Shown here one piece after another: positions 46,612-46,740 of a DNA stretch of 46,740 bases. The position numbers and the translations under genes are program-made. The notes below the pieces were generated by a model that was given only the letters and a program-made list of their open reading frames with translations, ran no database searches and was not told the origin of the DNA. Location of the stretch: the NCBI GenBank assembly GCA_944391225.1, contig CALXSS010000009.1, positions 1 through 46,740 on the forward strand. The letters run 5' to 3'. This DNA comes from an uncultured Clostridia bacterium (lineage in GTDB: Bacteria > Bacillota > Clostridia > UBA1381). Numbering within the stretch: the stretch's first letter is position 1; every line of letters starts with the position of its first letter.

Positions 46612-46682
46612 GAGTTTTTTATTATTTTTTTATTCTTTGTGTTATGCGCTGATATTTAAGAGGGAAAAGTTATAAAATATTG

Positions 46683-46711
46683 TTGAAATAATCAAAATAA
46701 TATGGTATACT
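46683..46711 (+). promoter_or_regulatory. Promoter of a gene beyond the window
   Basis: TTGAAA (46683-46688) and TATACT (46706-46711) with a 17-base spacer, pointing out of the window. No start codon with a ribosome site is seen before 46740. Confidence 0.6.
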
Positions 46712-46740
46712 TAGTATATTAGCAGCTGTAATATATGGTA

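Overview
The window looks like a chromosomal segment of an anaerobic Clostridia-type Firmicute, probably an uncultured gut species. The signs are strong AGGAGG-type ribosome binding sites, GTG and TTG starts, many near-consensus vegetative promoters with 17-base spacers, and U-rich intrinsic terminators. Gene content fits an anaerobe: a hybrid-cluster protein, a type III glutamine synthetase, a sodium-type V-ATPase operon, a corrinoid-activation ATPase, DUF4250 and a DUF3343-cysteine desulfurase pair. There is no phage, integrase, transposase or CRISPR array.

Layout. 1-2.7 kb: a zinc-ribbon/YARHG membrane protein converges on a secreted ComEC-like metallo-hydrolase. 3.0-7.8 kb: tandem MalT/LuxR-type regulators, the second broken at a run of eight A. 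7.8-9.1 kb: a repeat with MITE-like ends, tRNA-Pro(GGG), and a DUF805 protein behind a leader that ends in a terminator. 9.2-12.3 kb: hybrid-cluster protein and a frameshifted purine permease with a structured leader. 12.5-17.5 kb: AraC regulator divergent from a GH13 glucosidase, a second copy of the repeat, XRE regulator-DUF4186, then cysteine desulfurase-DUF3343. 17.6-25 kb: GH27 alpha-galactosidase, NSS sodium symporter, type III glutamine synthetase with an apparent attenuator, a GH43-like protein and a GH3 lipoprotein. 25-29.6 kb: AlkD-like repair protein, WYL regulator and RACo-like ATPase in a row, then CYTH and DUF4250 genes. 29.6-34 kb: adenine deaminase and GH2 beta-galactosidase overlapping by 11 bases. 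34.3-42.8 kb: a nine-gene V-ATPase operon (G-I-K-E-C-F-A-B-D). 42.9-46.7 kb: a secreted protein, tRNA-Arg(CCU), an FAD oxidoreductase and an initiator-like tRNA-Met.

How it works together. Five glycosidases (GH13, GH27, GH43-like, GH3, GH2) point to use of plant and host oligosaccharides. Four lack signal peptides, so they should act on imported sugars, but no sugar transporter is in the window. The V-ATPase K subunit carries the residues of a sodium site and an NSS symporter is also present, which suggests a sodium-based membrane economy. Adenine deaminase and the permease point to purine salvage.

The most interesting signals are non-coding or translational: the purine-permease leader RNA, the glutamine synthetase and DUF805 leaders, the repeat family whose stems are conserved while sequence changes, and several homopolymer or frame anomalies (regulator A8 run, permease 1-base loss, DUF4186 3' end, possible AUA start). 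These could be real slippage or decay, or assembly errors; reads would decide. I did not find a clear new multi-gene system.
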